Source: Heliocidaris tuberculata
Taxonomy: Eukaryota > Echinodermata > Echinoidea > Camarodonta > Echinometridae
Assembly: GCA_025618425.1 (NCBI GenBank)
Contig: CM046851.1
Location: forward strand, 1,800,404-1,864,403
Direction of reading: 5' to 3'
Length of the DNA: 64,000 nt
Positions 43,901 through 54,243 of the stretch are shown here, piece by piece. Within the stretch, counting starts at the first letter, position 1. Each line of letters begins with the position of its first letter. The notes under the pieces were generated by a model. That model saw nothing but the letters and a program-made list of their open reading frames with translations, had not been told where the DNA came from and made no database searches. The position numbers and the translations under genes are program-made.

Positions 43901-46900
43901 GTCTCCTTACTCTAGGATGATACCTAAAGAACTTTGCTTACAATCTTGCAACAGCAGTTCAAGAAAAAGCAAAAATGAATCTAATTACTGCTATTATTGG
44001 TGCTATTGGGGGTGGTGCCCCAAGACTTTACCCCCGCCCCCTCTCTTATAATAGTAGGTACCCCATCTGTATTAATTTAGATCCTCTTTGCCTGAGGATG
44101 ATCCTTGCCAATTTTGGTTGAAATCCACAGCAAAGTTTTAAGTTCTATGAAGTCAAATACATGTGGACAATACATGTACATGTATGTAGAAACAAAACTA
44201 AATTTTACCAAAAATTTAACCGAGTTGAAATGTCAGTAGGTGACCTTTAATGTAATGAAAATGTAAGTTTTGGGTATTCATTTGAAAGAGGGTGACATAA
44301 AGACAATCCGTTGCAAGAAATGGGCCAAGTTTCAAAGAATTTGAACAAATACTTTTGAAATAAAGTAAAAATTCAAAAACTTACCCTCAGGTTAAGTTTT
44401 TGGAACACAATTGAACTCAACTGACCTTAATTGACCTTTGACCTTGACTTTTGACCTGAAATTTGTTCCACATTATTTGTGATACACTACAACCCTTGTA
44501 TGCAAGTTTCATGGAAATTGAACATATACTTTTGAATGACAGCATTTCCGAAATTGTTGACGCTGCTGTTGTCGGAAAAGTGGCGCCTATGTCTCGCTTT
44601 TTGCTCACGCAGGCGAGACAAAAAATGCATAGAGGATCACATTTACCTATTTTCACATTAAGATATTCTTGCAGATGACAGGTACAGACATTTTTCTAAG
44701 TTGTTGTTTTGTGATAATTTACCAAGGTTTCTTACAGTACATATCCAAACATACTATGCAAGTTCATTCTAAAGCGTTGATAAAGTCCTGACCCTAAAAC
44801 ACTTCGTTCAATTTGTAAAAAATATAACCCTAGTGAAAACAAAACTTTAACGCTTGTGTGGATACTGGTAAGAATTCAATATTACTAAGCATTGTCTCTC
44901 TTCTTGCTGGTTAATGAAGGCATAATTTTATTTCACACAGAGTGGAATGCATAGAAATAAGTGTTAAGTCTAGGGTGCAGTTTTGATAACATATTTTCTT
45001 TGAAGAAAAGTGAAAGAAGGAGAAGAAAGAACTGGACGTATATGTACATGTATGGTTAGGCTTGGATGGCTACCGACTGAAAGAGAAACAACACGGAGGA
45101 TCAAATTTATCATGGATACTGATATTGTACAAAGAGTTGTCCCTCTTCCTGGTTGTTATTGAAGAAATGAATCGATATATAATTCGTATTACTTTTAAGA
45201 TTCTACTTCTTAAATACAAAATATCACATAATCTTGCCCCCAAATATCTTCAAGACCTAGTCTCCCTACGATCCTCTTCTTCTGTCAGATCCCTCCGTTC
45301 ATCTTCCTCTATGCAATTAATTCACGGCCCACGTACGAAAACCCGATATGGTGACCGTGCTTTTTCATCTATTGCCCCCCCACGCTCTGGAACAAACTTC
45401 CACCCCATATTCAAAATGCCCCATCCATTGAATCATTTAAAACCCTTCTTAAAACCCACCTTTTTAATCATCAATAGTATACCGGAGGCGCACACAAGTA
45501 GTTAGTTTCATTTAACTGTAATGTATTAGTAATATTTTATTTCATTTTGTTGCTTTTAAGCTATTGGATGTACCATGTATACTGAGTTAGACAGACCACC
45601 TGTGCGCTTAGAAACGCCCGTATAAAGCGCCCTATAAATGTAGTTATTATTATTATTATTATTATTATTATAATTCAAAGAGATGTGCAGAGTATACAAA
45701 TATATACTGTCATGAGATGGTCTGGTTGGAAATATGGTCCCCGAGGTGACGTGAACCAAGACTATTTTCAGGGGCGCAGCCCCGAAGGAAAATGGTCGTC
45801 TTCACGTCACCGAGGAAACCATAATTAATAATTTTAACCAGAGACTCGAATGTAGGCAGTATATATTTGGTTTGTACCCGTCATCTTTGAACTAAAGCCT
45901 AAATCTACTCATTATGATCATCTGCACCATAGGCCTATGGTAGACAGCAAACAGTTTTGAAGAAGGGATGAATTTGTGCAGATATCAAATGTGTAATGAT
46001 GACATCATCATGCACTGGTGCCTAAAACAATAGATACGCGTAAATGAATGTCGTCACAATGTAGCACGCACTTATTGTGTGCGATGTCATACGCTGTAAA
46101 TAGTATCCGTGAATAGTACTACAGATCGTGACGTCAGATGTTACCCCCATGGCAATTTGCTCATTTGCACGAGGCTAATGGAAATTGTATTTTGTCACAT
46201 GATGCGCATTGGACCAATCAATTGCGCAGATTCTTTTCATGATAGATATAAAAACACATATGTCGAGTATGTATCGACTATCGAGTGTACAGTCACGTGA
46301 GACTTCTATGTACTTACCTGTGTAAGATAGTGAGCTGGTATGACAGCATAGCTCTGAAGCAGGTTGCCACCTGCAGACAACAGAGTGGTGCCTGGTGCTA
46401 GTTTTCCAGCATTGATGATCTTCACCTGGGCATTGGCAGGCATTATGAATCGTGGTTGGGTACCAGTCCCTCCTTGCACAGTGCCTTTGTTTATATTCTA
46501 GAATAGGACATATTAGGCAGAGTGGGAGTAGGAAAAAATACCATGAAATTTGCATAGCTATTCAGCTGCAAACAAGAAAGTGAGCTACATGTATGACAAA
46601 CATATCAATAAACAAGATAAAAGAACTGTTTATAAGCTAAATCTGTCAATGGCCTCTAGGGAAAATATTAGCACAGATATAGAATGGCAAGTAACTTCTA
46701 TACATATCCATTGCTGGTGCATAAAACTTTGTACTGAAAATGAAATCATTTCATTGCAGAAATTAAAGCAAATAAGAATGTAAATATAGGTTAAACAGAC
46801 TGAATGTCTGCAAACATTAAGCTTTACCACCAAAAAACAATCTGTTACACATGACACGGCAGAGTGCCTCAAAGTGCCTGAGGCAGAACTTCACATGTAA

Positions 46901-49900
46901 ATAAATGGCAAGATTCGATGTTGTGGGCGTAAGAAAAGCAATGGTTCCTACATGTACTTCATGATGTGTATGTGTTATATGATGCGTACAACACTCAGTA
47001 TCTTTTGATATCTTTACTTAAAAACATTCGTTCTCACTTTGTATTTCATGTTATCAATATACTGTACCTTTGAAATGCCAAATTAATAATAATAATATTC
47101 AACCTGTGAAACGATTGGAAACCAAGAGGCCTCTTGCATAAAAATAACATTGTAACAAAAATCCATGAGTTTACTGCAAGGACTAAGAATCAAGGACAAC
47201 TTTGAATCATATTCAGCTTCAATTGCATTTAAAATGTGTTTGATTTCAAATGCAACTTTTCTGGATTAGACCCAACATAATGTTCAGTATCAGTAGCAGC
47301 ATCAAGTCACATTTGACTGATATCAATAATTTTCATTTTTCATTAGGCCATACTTCATTGATTGTAATTATCCATTTATGCGCGTGGCCAGGAGTCTTTA
47401 AAAATCCCCCCCCCCCCACGGTAAAATTCAATATCGCATGATACATTTCAGTACTGCATGTTAAGTATTATGGACTCACCTGGGCGGGGGCTATGGGTAT
47501 GTTAATGGTCCTTGAAGCCGTCCCTCCTGTTTGACCAGTGGAGCTCAGTGCAGCAAGGGAAGTAAGGGCAGGGGCTGGAGCAGGGGCAATGGGCTTAGCA
47601 TTGGCCAGCTGAATGACAGGCTTAGCTGTAGAAAATAGAAAGGATCAAATATACATGAAAGCTATATACAATTACACCAAATCTTATAATCTTTAACATG
47701 ACAGAAAATGTGGCCGCCATGTTAAAAGAAGCATACAGAACTTTCTAGTCGATGGTGGTGAAAAAGAAATTGGAATTATACTTGTAAAATATAGTAGGGC
47801 TCAACAATGACAAGGCCAGGGTACGGTACATATGGGGTTTAGTAAAATTCCACTACATACATGTATTAGGCCAATTTACATTAAAGAATAGAAAAGAACT
47901 ATGTATAATTTATATTTAAAGGGAATTTCTGGTACCTATCATCCCACATGTACACTTTCAAGTCCCACATGCAGACTTTAAATGTGGCTTGAGATTTTGA
48001 GGGAACCTATTGATATCAAGATAAAATCAGTTTGTCTATAAAAGACTTATTGGATTGGTTTCATCCACGGTGTTCATCCATGGTGGTCAGGATATAAGAG
48101 ATTAAAGGATCAGCATATGACAAACTTTCCTTTATTTAAGGTCATGTCCACTTCACGACTCATATTACACGTACTTTCATGTAAAAAAATAAAGCACAGT
48201 ATGTAATAAAAATCCAGAGAGCAAAAGGTAGAGAAAAATGAACATATAATGCAAACAAAAACAAATTTCCTTTGAACCAACAATCCCCATTGTACACAAC
48301 TTGCTGAAATTGATTGATAACTTTTTGGGCAATTCAGTGAAATATGCTTACATTCTTTTATATTATCAAAAATGAAATATTACTTAATATGACCTATGAC
48401 TACTGTTTTTTTTTTCTGGTGTTCCTAAATAATGACCACACAACAAAGTTTCTTCAATGTGTACAGTCAGTAAGCTAGAAATAGTGTCCCAATGTCCTGT
48501 TAGAATCATCTTTTTTGTCATCTTTCCCTGGCCAATCCCAACAAACTAGGGGTGTGCCTACATGTACATGTACATGTACCTTGTGTTGCAGTAGTAGTGG
48601 TGTTTGTCGACACGGTCACAAGCCGCACGTAGGGGAAGGTCTTGCCCGCCATGCTGACCGCTTGGACGTTCCCTTGACTGGGCAAGCTGCCTGCTGGTCT
48701 GATGGTGGTCACTCCTGGGGCTAGCTGCTGCTGCGGTTGCGCGGCAGTATGGATTTGTACAGGAACAGCAGAGCCAGGTGCAACACCAGATACCTGATGT
48801 ACAGACAAAGTCACAGATAAGGTGATTATCACATAAAGCTGCCAAATGGGCATGTACATGTACTATAATTCTGGGTGTTAAAGTACACATTCAAAGAAAA
48901 TCACAAATATGATAAATAATGTATCACTAGAAACTGGCAAGTTAACAGATAGCAATCGTATCAGTTTAAAGTCAACTACATATCAGGTAATTAAACAATA
49001 ATACAAATAAAACTACCTCCCAGCATCTGCGATATACAAGCGCTTCGCCAAAAAAATAACAATGTTTCAATGACGTCAATAAAGGGAACAATCCTGTCCA
49101 AGCAGACGACGTCCCATAAAGAATGAACATAAGTGCTGAGCAGTTATTTCTCAAATTATAAAGAATTTAGTGTATCAAACGTGCCCATATTTCACACCAT
49201 TCTAAAATGGGAATGAAACAGATTCTGATTACTGAAATCTTTTGTTTGTAAATATATAGGATGAGGGTTAATGAACAATCAAAGAAACCACACTTTCAAA
49301 TTGAAAAGCCCGCTGAATGATTGCAAGGACGGTATTTATCCCTCATTCAACGCCGAACGTCCAGCGGTGTATGCAGCTGTGAATGAAATGGCGTCTATTT
49401 TGTTTACAAGCAACTGATTCCTTTATTCTTGTAACGCTTCATTTTCCATCCAAATAAACCCATGCACGGGGTTTAGAGTGAGGCAATATATGGATTAAAC
49501 ATAATAGACTAATGCTAGTGAAGTGAAATAACTGAAGAGAAGATGACAAAACAGGCACTGAAAATATGTGAGATGTTATGGGACATCGTCTGCTTGTGCA
49601 ATTAGCGTCCTCCCTTTGACGTCACACATTTCAGCGGCTTTCGGAGAGCTGTTCAGGTGCTATGTCGGGGCTGTATTTTAGCAATTTGTAATTGATAATA
49701 ATCATTACTTCGAATGTTTGCAAGCGTCGAATTTTGACAAACTTGTCCGGTCTAAGCTTCACCTACGCAATAATGAAAATTAAGTCAGTTTTAAAAATCA
49801 ATGAATATCTACTTTAAAAAGAAACATGAAATGCAACTTAAAGCTGAATCTGTGATTTTTCTCTCTATATTGGGATTTTTCTACACATACATGTGTGTCA

Positions 49901-52900
49901 ATCAGATCTAATTTTCATCTGCGAATCAACCTTTAACGTCACCATAAAAAAAAAAGACTCAGTTTCTAACCGGTTTTCAGTTTGTTTCTAACCGGTTTTC
50001 AGTTTGTACGCAAAGACAGAGAGCTGACAAATTGAGCATACCACTAGACCAACTCATATATGTATCTCCCTTTGTTGCATAGACTAGCCAGATTAAGGTA
50101 ATGTTTAAATCATTTACAAAATTACTATATTGAAATCATTTATTACAACATTGGACTTTTAAAGAAAATATAGATATACTTGTAAGTGTCACGTAATTTC
50201 CTACCAAATGTTGATAACAGGACAAAACTTTAAAAAAAAAAAAACTTTTCTGTCTTGTTGTAGACCATTCTTGGTCACATGTGTGACTAAAATCCTGAAA
50301 AATAGTTGATATAAACCTAACTTTTTGTAGCAGAAGTCTCTCATTTGGATTTTTAACAATCTTACCCCAACAGATGGAGGGTAATTATTTCAAATGAGAG
50401 TACATCATTTCATTTCAGAGGTCAAAATTGTGTCAGTCACTTGTGTAACCCCGCATGAAACAGGGTCTGACTTGTTGGTAGTCAAACCTACTTTTCTCAT
50501 ATTTCCCTCGGAGTACAAGTTTCCACTTTTCATTGTTGTACGATGGAATTGCTCGAACAGTTTGAAAGCCATTTTTCATAAATGAGTGAACATTCTTTTA
50601 TTTAGAAGTGAAAACATGTGTGACCACTAAAAAAAAGGGTGTTTTTAATTTATGTCTCTGTAAAAACCTCATGTTTGGAAAATGATTTCTTTCCTGCAAA
50701 GAAAGGAAAATCATTTTTGCGCAAGAAACTGATGACATAAAAAATCAACAACATGTAATGTGATTTTCTGGCAACAAGGTAAAATTACATGTACATGTAG
50801 ATGGTCACGTGTGTGACCGTTTGTTCCCTTTACAAAGAATGACCCATGTACATTTTCAATGGATTCAACAATTCCCATATATTTCCTGTGATTGCGGATA
50901 CACTCAAATCTGAATAGGTATGTACATGTACATGCACAACTCTTACATTGTAGGCCTCCAGCTAATAAACAATAAAGCATAAAGGGTCAGAGGGCGATTT
51001 TCAAAATACCACAGTAACATTTACTATGGAATTGAAAGAAAATCAAATTTTTAAAAAAAGAAAAAAGTGGATAAAGAAGCTGTATCTCATCTTCATGTAA
51101 GTAGAACACTTCTTTCAAGGTTTTTAAATGACATGACAACAACAATAAAAAATGGTGCACATTTATCACTATATTTTCCATTACGAAATAGGACTTCAAA
51201 AAATTTCTATCATTAAAACAAAATGGTACAATCATAAAACAGGTTTCTGTTTAGTAGCCCCAAAATATCCTACGTGTAGTACAATCATTATGGAGGGTGT
51301 TTTATGCCTAGGAGAAAAATGTTTCATATCCATTTTCGTTTATCTTATAGAAAGTGCAATATTCAATTTTTTTAGAATGTAACAATAAACTCAAACGGTG
51401 TTATCATATTTTCTTTTCATGTCAATTATAATCCCTTTCGGTTTTGATTCCCATTATTTTATCAATGCTAAATTAATTTTTCTTTATTTGGAGCAAAATC
51501 TACATGTATGTCATAGGAAAGGGCCTATTGAAAATGCCTTTTCATTATCTCTGAATGCATGTGATATAACTACTATAATCTCCAGTCTTTATAAATTAAA
51601 AAAATAAAATTCTTGTTACTAAAATTTAAGTGATCTCTGGGGTGGCGGATCGTTGGCATGAGCGGTGGAGGTGCACTTCCATTGTCCGAGCCAGACGTTC
51701 CACCGCCGCTAAGTGAACCCTCTTAATTTCTCTTTCTTTTTTCTGCTTGAAATAATCCATGATGTTCTTGTAACAATATACAGTGTAGTCTTAGAAGACC
51801 TTATGTCACAAATTTCACAACTTATGAATCGTCAATTAGTTTAACTACGTTTGTAAATTAGCTGAATAATTTCATGATTTTAAGTATTTTATAGTAATTT
51901 TGTTTGTTTCAATATCTATTTTTAGTATATATATTTTTGTAGTTCCCTTTATTACTTGTCTGAATTTTAACTAAAAAATTATGTCGTTTCTAAAGGATTG
52001 AAGACTGACAACTCATTGCTATTGTTAATTATGCAAATCTGTTACATAAAAATCTTACTGGTCATCTACTTCTCAGGAATGTAATGCATTATACCCACCT
52101 TTTGCTCTGTTCCTCATAAAATCAATAAACAACATTAACCCCTGAAATTCATAACGAGGTAGAAAATGAACGTTGTCGGTCATATGAATTTACATATTTT
52201 AACTGATATTTTAATGTATTACCAATTGTATTCATATATGTATTTATCTTGTAAATTGAACAATGTCAACTCTCAGCTGCATTTTTAATGATTTTTATGG
52301 CAATAAACCAATTCATTTCAATCCAATTCAATTTAAAAATGATCTGTGAAAAAATATATACATGTACATGTGATAGGGGGAGGGGAACAGTATGAACACT
52401 AGAATAATATAAACATAATAATTGGATAATTTCATTACAATTTCCAGTCTCTGTACCCTTTTATGACTACATGTAAATAATGCCTACAATGTATATTGCA
52501 ATTTTATCAGAGCTTATTTGGAAATTTCCAGAGCTATCGTTCATGGTACCTAGCAGCCTATATATTATCTTCTTTTTTTAATCGCTCAGAGTCACATGGA
52601 TGAACATAGAATACAAGTAGCACCCTTCTACATCACGATTGACCTTCAAGTTCTCAAATACAAAACATACATTTCCCTATTAAAGGAGTTGAATTGTTCT
52701 GATTGTACATGTAACACTTGGCAAAAAGGTGGGCAGGTAAATTGAATACTAAATAACAAATTTATAAAAATAAAATCCTTCAAAGTAAAAAAGAAAAGAA
52801 AAAGAAAAATGAAAAAACAAAAAAAGATAGGGATGAGCAATGTACAGGGTGTAGTGTAAAATTTACATTTAACAAATAAACAACTTGCAAATTCTACAAA

Positions 52901-53808
52901 GTTAAAAAGACAACATAAGGCTCTTAGCAACAAAATGGAATATCGGTTGGCATAGGAGTGATAGGACAATACAAACAAAAAGGCAATGTCTTATAAGAGA
53001 AAATTTCTGTAATTTTACGCAAACAGAAGAATTAAATAATGCAGAAGGAAGAGAAGAAAGATGAAGTATACTTTACCGATGAGGCAACAGTTGTGTTCAT
53101 AACATTGATGACTTTGGCTACAGCTCCTGAACTTAATGTAATTGTTCCTGGTGTTGTACCCATGGACCCCTTCACTAAAATAGTTTGTCCCACTGTGCCA
53201 GAGTTCGATGCTGGGGCAATCTTTTTGGGTGTTGTCGGGCTTGCAAGCATGATTGTCTTTCCCGGGCTTTTGGCAGGAGGTAGCGCTATCTTATTTGATG
53301 GAGCAATAGTCTGTTTACTAGGTGAACCTGCTATAACCACCCCCTTTGGAATGTTGCTTCCTTGTGTCACAGTTATGACTTTGATAGGTGATCCGCTCCC
53401 TAACACCTTTGGATCACTTTGAAATTTAAAAGGAGGATTCACTCCAGGCACAATGTTCGCTGATGATGTCTTGTTGCCTGGATTGCGTGTAATCACCACT
53501 TTTGTTACAGTTTGCTCTGATGAAGACGATGGTAATGCACGTTTGACGGCTTGCAGGATTCCCTTATTATCGCCATCATTCTTTATGACGAGTCCTTGCT
53601 GAGAGAGGCTCGCTAACATTTGAGGGGTCAGGACTTGCATCGGCAATGTCCCACCTCCACCTGCAGCGCCAGTTACAATACGCACTGTTCCGGCGGTATG
53701 GTTGTCAGGTGTCTTAAGATCACTACCTTCAGGTTTCATCAGGACATTTCCAGAGAGTTCACTTCCACCGTTTGTTTCCCCTACAGGTTTGTCTTCATTG
53801 GCTGCCAT
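37799..53808 (-). CDS. LIN54: LIN54 homologue, MuvB/DREAM complex DNA-binding subunit (nine coding exons, complete)
   Basis: LIN54 is the subunit that anchors the MuvB core (DREAM, and B-MYB-MuvB) to CHR promoter elements of cell-cycle genes in the nucleus. The CDS is the complement of 53077-53808, 48580-48793, 47480-47625, 46318-46497, 42973-43111, 41983-42049, 41018-41258, 40484-40683 and 37799-37979, totalling 2,100 nt or 699 residues (human about 749). Residues 1-470 are low-complexity and rich in Ser, Thr, Gln, Pro and Val, with scattered conserved stretches such as YVRLVTV and the [11 protein letters not shown] segment. The cysteine-rich CRC region starts at RPRKPCNC (478-485). It has two CXC motifs, each with the DNA-inserting tyrosine, Y494 (KLYCDCF) and Y568 (KNYCECY). 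These are 74 residues apart, the same spacing as human Y536 and Y610. A helical C-terminal segment ([14 protein letters not shown] to the stop) is conserved. Every junction is GT-AG and the frame is open throughout. Confidence 0.97.
38168..38743. mobile_element. MITE with AGCCATTGGCC ends (LIN54 last intron)
   Basis: The ends AGCCATTGGCCTGAATTCAC and GTGAATTTGGGCCAATGGCT face each other. A family D MITE (38253-38617) is nested in the middle. A 25-bp tandem duplication of the right end follows (38729-38778). Confidence 0.85.
38253..38617 (-). mobile_element. TTAA-flanked MITE, family D, nested copy
   Basis: 365 bp with TTAA on both sides (38249-38252 and 38618-38621), minus orientation relative to 6503-6866. 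Confidence 0.88.
38929..40354 (+). repeat. 1.4-kb dispersed repeat with internal tandem units, copy 1
   Basis: Begins AACAAGGGAAATGCCCAG near GTCTCGCCTGC and ends TCGCTTTTTGCTTACGCAGG followed by CGAGACA. The same sequence is at 43284-44625. Inside are about five degenerate 150-200 bp units, each with a G/C run, a GGTACCC(C)ATCTGTAT-like block and an AGATCCTCTTTGCCTAAGGA block. Unclassified, and not coding. Confidence 0.85.
40484..40683 (-). CDS. LIN54: LIN54 coding exon 8
   Basis: Acceptor TTAG and donor GTGAGC. It encodes the last cysteines of CXC motif 2 ([20 protein letters not shown]), then [20 protein letters not shown], nearly identical to vertebrates, and a divergent tail. Phase 0 to 2. 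Confidence 0.96.
41018..41258 (-). CDS. LIN54: LIN54 coding exon 7 (CXC motif 1 end, linker, CXC motif 2 start)
   Basis: Acceptor CTCCAG and donor GTAAGC. It encodes [11 protein letters not shown] and a cysteine cluster, the conserved linker KACLDRNP-type segment ([18 protein letters not shown]), and [20 protein letters not shown]. It is the most conserved part of the protein, with the zinc-ligand cysteines intact. Confidence 0.97.
41480..41868 (+). mobile_element. TTAA-flanked MITE family C, copy 2 (LIN54 intron)
   Basis: 389 bp between TTAA sites (41476-41479 and 41869-41872). It is nearly identical to 34989-35379. Confidence 0.9.
41983..42049 (-). CDS. LIN54: LIN54 coding exon 6 (start of CRC domain)
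   Basis: Encodes [20 protein letters not shown], the first cysteines of CXC motif 1, then a GTAAGT donor (phase 2). The in-frame acceptor is TTAG at 42053-42050. A stronger-looking CAG eight bases upstream (exon start 42057) leads to an immediate stop when joined to exon 5, so the 5' boundary is less certain than the exon itself. Confidence 0.88.
42973..43111 (-). CDS. LIN54: LIN54 coding exon 5 (Ser/Gln/Pro-rich)
   Basis: A good acceptor (TTTTTTCAG) is followed by [13 protein letters not shown], a run of serines, then [10 protein letters not shown]. The frame needs the donor GTAATG at 42972-42967 (phase 1). An alternative GTACCA at 42961-42956 would be phase 0 and does not join to the next exon. 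The sequence itself is not conserved. Placement between the YLTQ exon and the CRC exon supports it. Confidence 0.75.
43284..44625 (+). repeat. 1.4-kb dispersed repeat with internal tandem units, copy 2
   Basis: Same orientation and order of blocks as 38929-40354, about 1.34 kb, in another LIN54 intron. It includes G18 and C16 homopolymer tracts at 43243-43260 (just outside) and 43701-43716. Confidence 0.85.
45160..45675 (+). mobile_element. CR1/L2-like LINE 3' fragment
   Basis: Encodes a frame-disrupted LINE C-terminus ([51 protein letters not shown]) like the one at 30791-31702. It ends in AAAGCGCCCTATAAATG and (ATT)n. It lies in a LIN54 intron on the antisense strand. Confidence 0.88.
45736..45820. 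repeat. Hairpin-forming inverted repeat
   Basis: GGTCCCCGAGGTGACGTGAA faces TTCACGTCACCGAGGAAACC around a GGGGCGCAGCCCC core. Confidence 0.85.
46318..46497 (-). CDS. LIN54: LIN54 coding exon 4
   Basis: Acceptor TTCTAG and donor GTAAGT. Exactly 60 codons including [22 protein letters not shown] and [11 protein letters not shown], matching the RLIMPA..YAVLPAQYVTQ block of vertebrate LIN54. Phase 0 to 0. Confidence 0.93.
46498..47479. other. LIN54 intron 3
   Basis: AT-rich intron with a C12 tract at about 47406. No recognised element. Confidence 0.7.
47480..47625 (-). CDS. LIN54: LIN54 coding exon 3
   Basis: Acceptor TACAG and donor GTGAGT. It encodes [20 protein letters not shown] and a Ser/Thr-rich end ([10 protein letters not shown]). 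Low-complexity linker. Phase 1 to 0. Confidence 0.88.
48580..48793 (-). CDS. LIN54: LIN54 coding exon 2
   Basis: Acceptor CAG at 48796-48794, exon start VSGVAPGS. It carries a Gln-rich stretch and [21 protein letters not shown], the counterpart of the KFHYVRLVTA motif in vertebrate LIN54. The donor GTACAT lies in an ACATGTAC repeat, phase 1. Confidence 0.92.
49005..49685. mobile_element. Foldback element in LIN54 intron 1
   Basis: Arms at about 49066-49125 and 49565-49635 are inverted copies (TGACGTCA, AAAGGGA, AAGCAGACGAYGTCCCATAA). Weaker complementarity extends outward. No exact termini or target duplication resolved. Confidence 0.6.
50266..50815. repeat. Four spaced copies of a GGTCACATGTGTGACC-like palindrome
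   Basis: Copies at about 50268, 50432, 50612 and 50803 (some partial), spaced 165-190 bp, with a separate hairpin at about 50680-50720 (ATGATTTCTTTCCT..AGGAAAATCAT). Host element not delimited. Confidence 0.5.
51640..52335 (+). mobile_element. Possible retrotransposon 3' end in LIN54 intron 1
   Basis: A GC-rich island reads in frame [20 protein letters not shown] then PS and TAA (51656-51726). It is followed by an AT-rich region ending GGCAATAAACCAATTCATTT and repeated CCAATTCAATTT, like a non-LTR 3' tail. Family not recognised. Confidence 0.35.
53077..53808 (-). CDS. LIN54: LIN54 coding exon 1 (244 codons)
   Basis: ATG at 53808-53806 in good context (A at -3, G at +4). A GTG four codons upstream is not used here because ATG fits better. 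The product begins [15 protein letters not shown] and contains [20 protein letters not shown], similar to the NKIAISPLKSPNKA stretch of vertebrate LIN54. The donor is GTAAAG at 53076-53071, phase 0. Confidence 0.93.
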
Positions 53809-53849
53809 AATGCCCACTAAATTCTTTCAGAGTATACTCAATTGACAAT

Positions 53850-53979
53850 CTCTCAGCTTTCTTGCAGAGAATAAATACATGTATCTTGCTACTTCATCAG
53901 TTTCTTGCATCAATCTCTCAGCTTTCTTGCAGAGACTAAATACATGTATCTTGCCACTTCATCAGTTCCTTGCATCAAT
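53850..53979. repeat. 65-bp tandem duplication just 5' of LIN54 start
   Basis: Two adjacent copies (53850-53914 and 53915-53979) starting CTCTCAGCTTTCTTGCAGAG, differing at about three positions. It lies in the likely LIN54 5' UTR or proximal promoter. Confidence 0.9.
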
Positions 53980-54243
53980 CTTCTGTGCCGTTTTTAAAGA
54001 AACTGTCACATTTTCCCCAGGCCATTTTGGGAGTACCTGTGATAAACAAGATACAGAATACTCAAGTCACAGTTGGTCTACTTTCTAAATAATTATGTAT
54101 GATATTTGCAGGATTTAAACTCACTCACAGTGCAACATTATAATGAAGAGAGAGACCATTGATGCCAGTATTCTCTCTTTGCCAAATCTCTTTGCCAAAA
54201 ACAATGACACCTTCCTCGGCAAGGGCCTTGTCGCTACTCCAAA

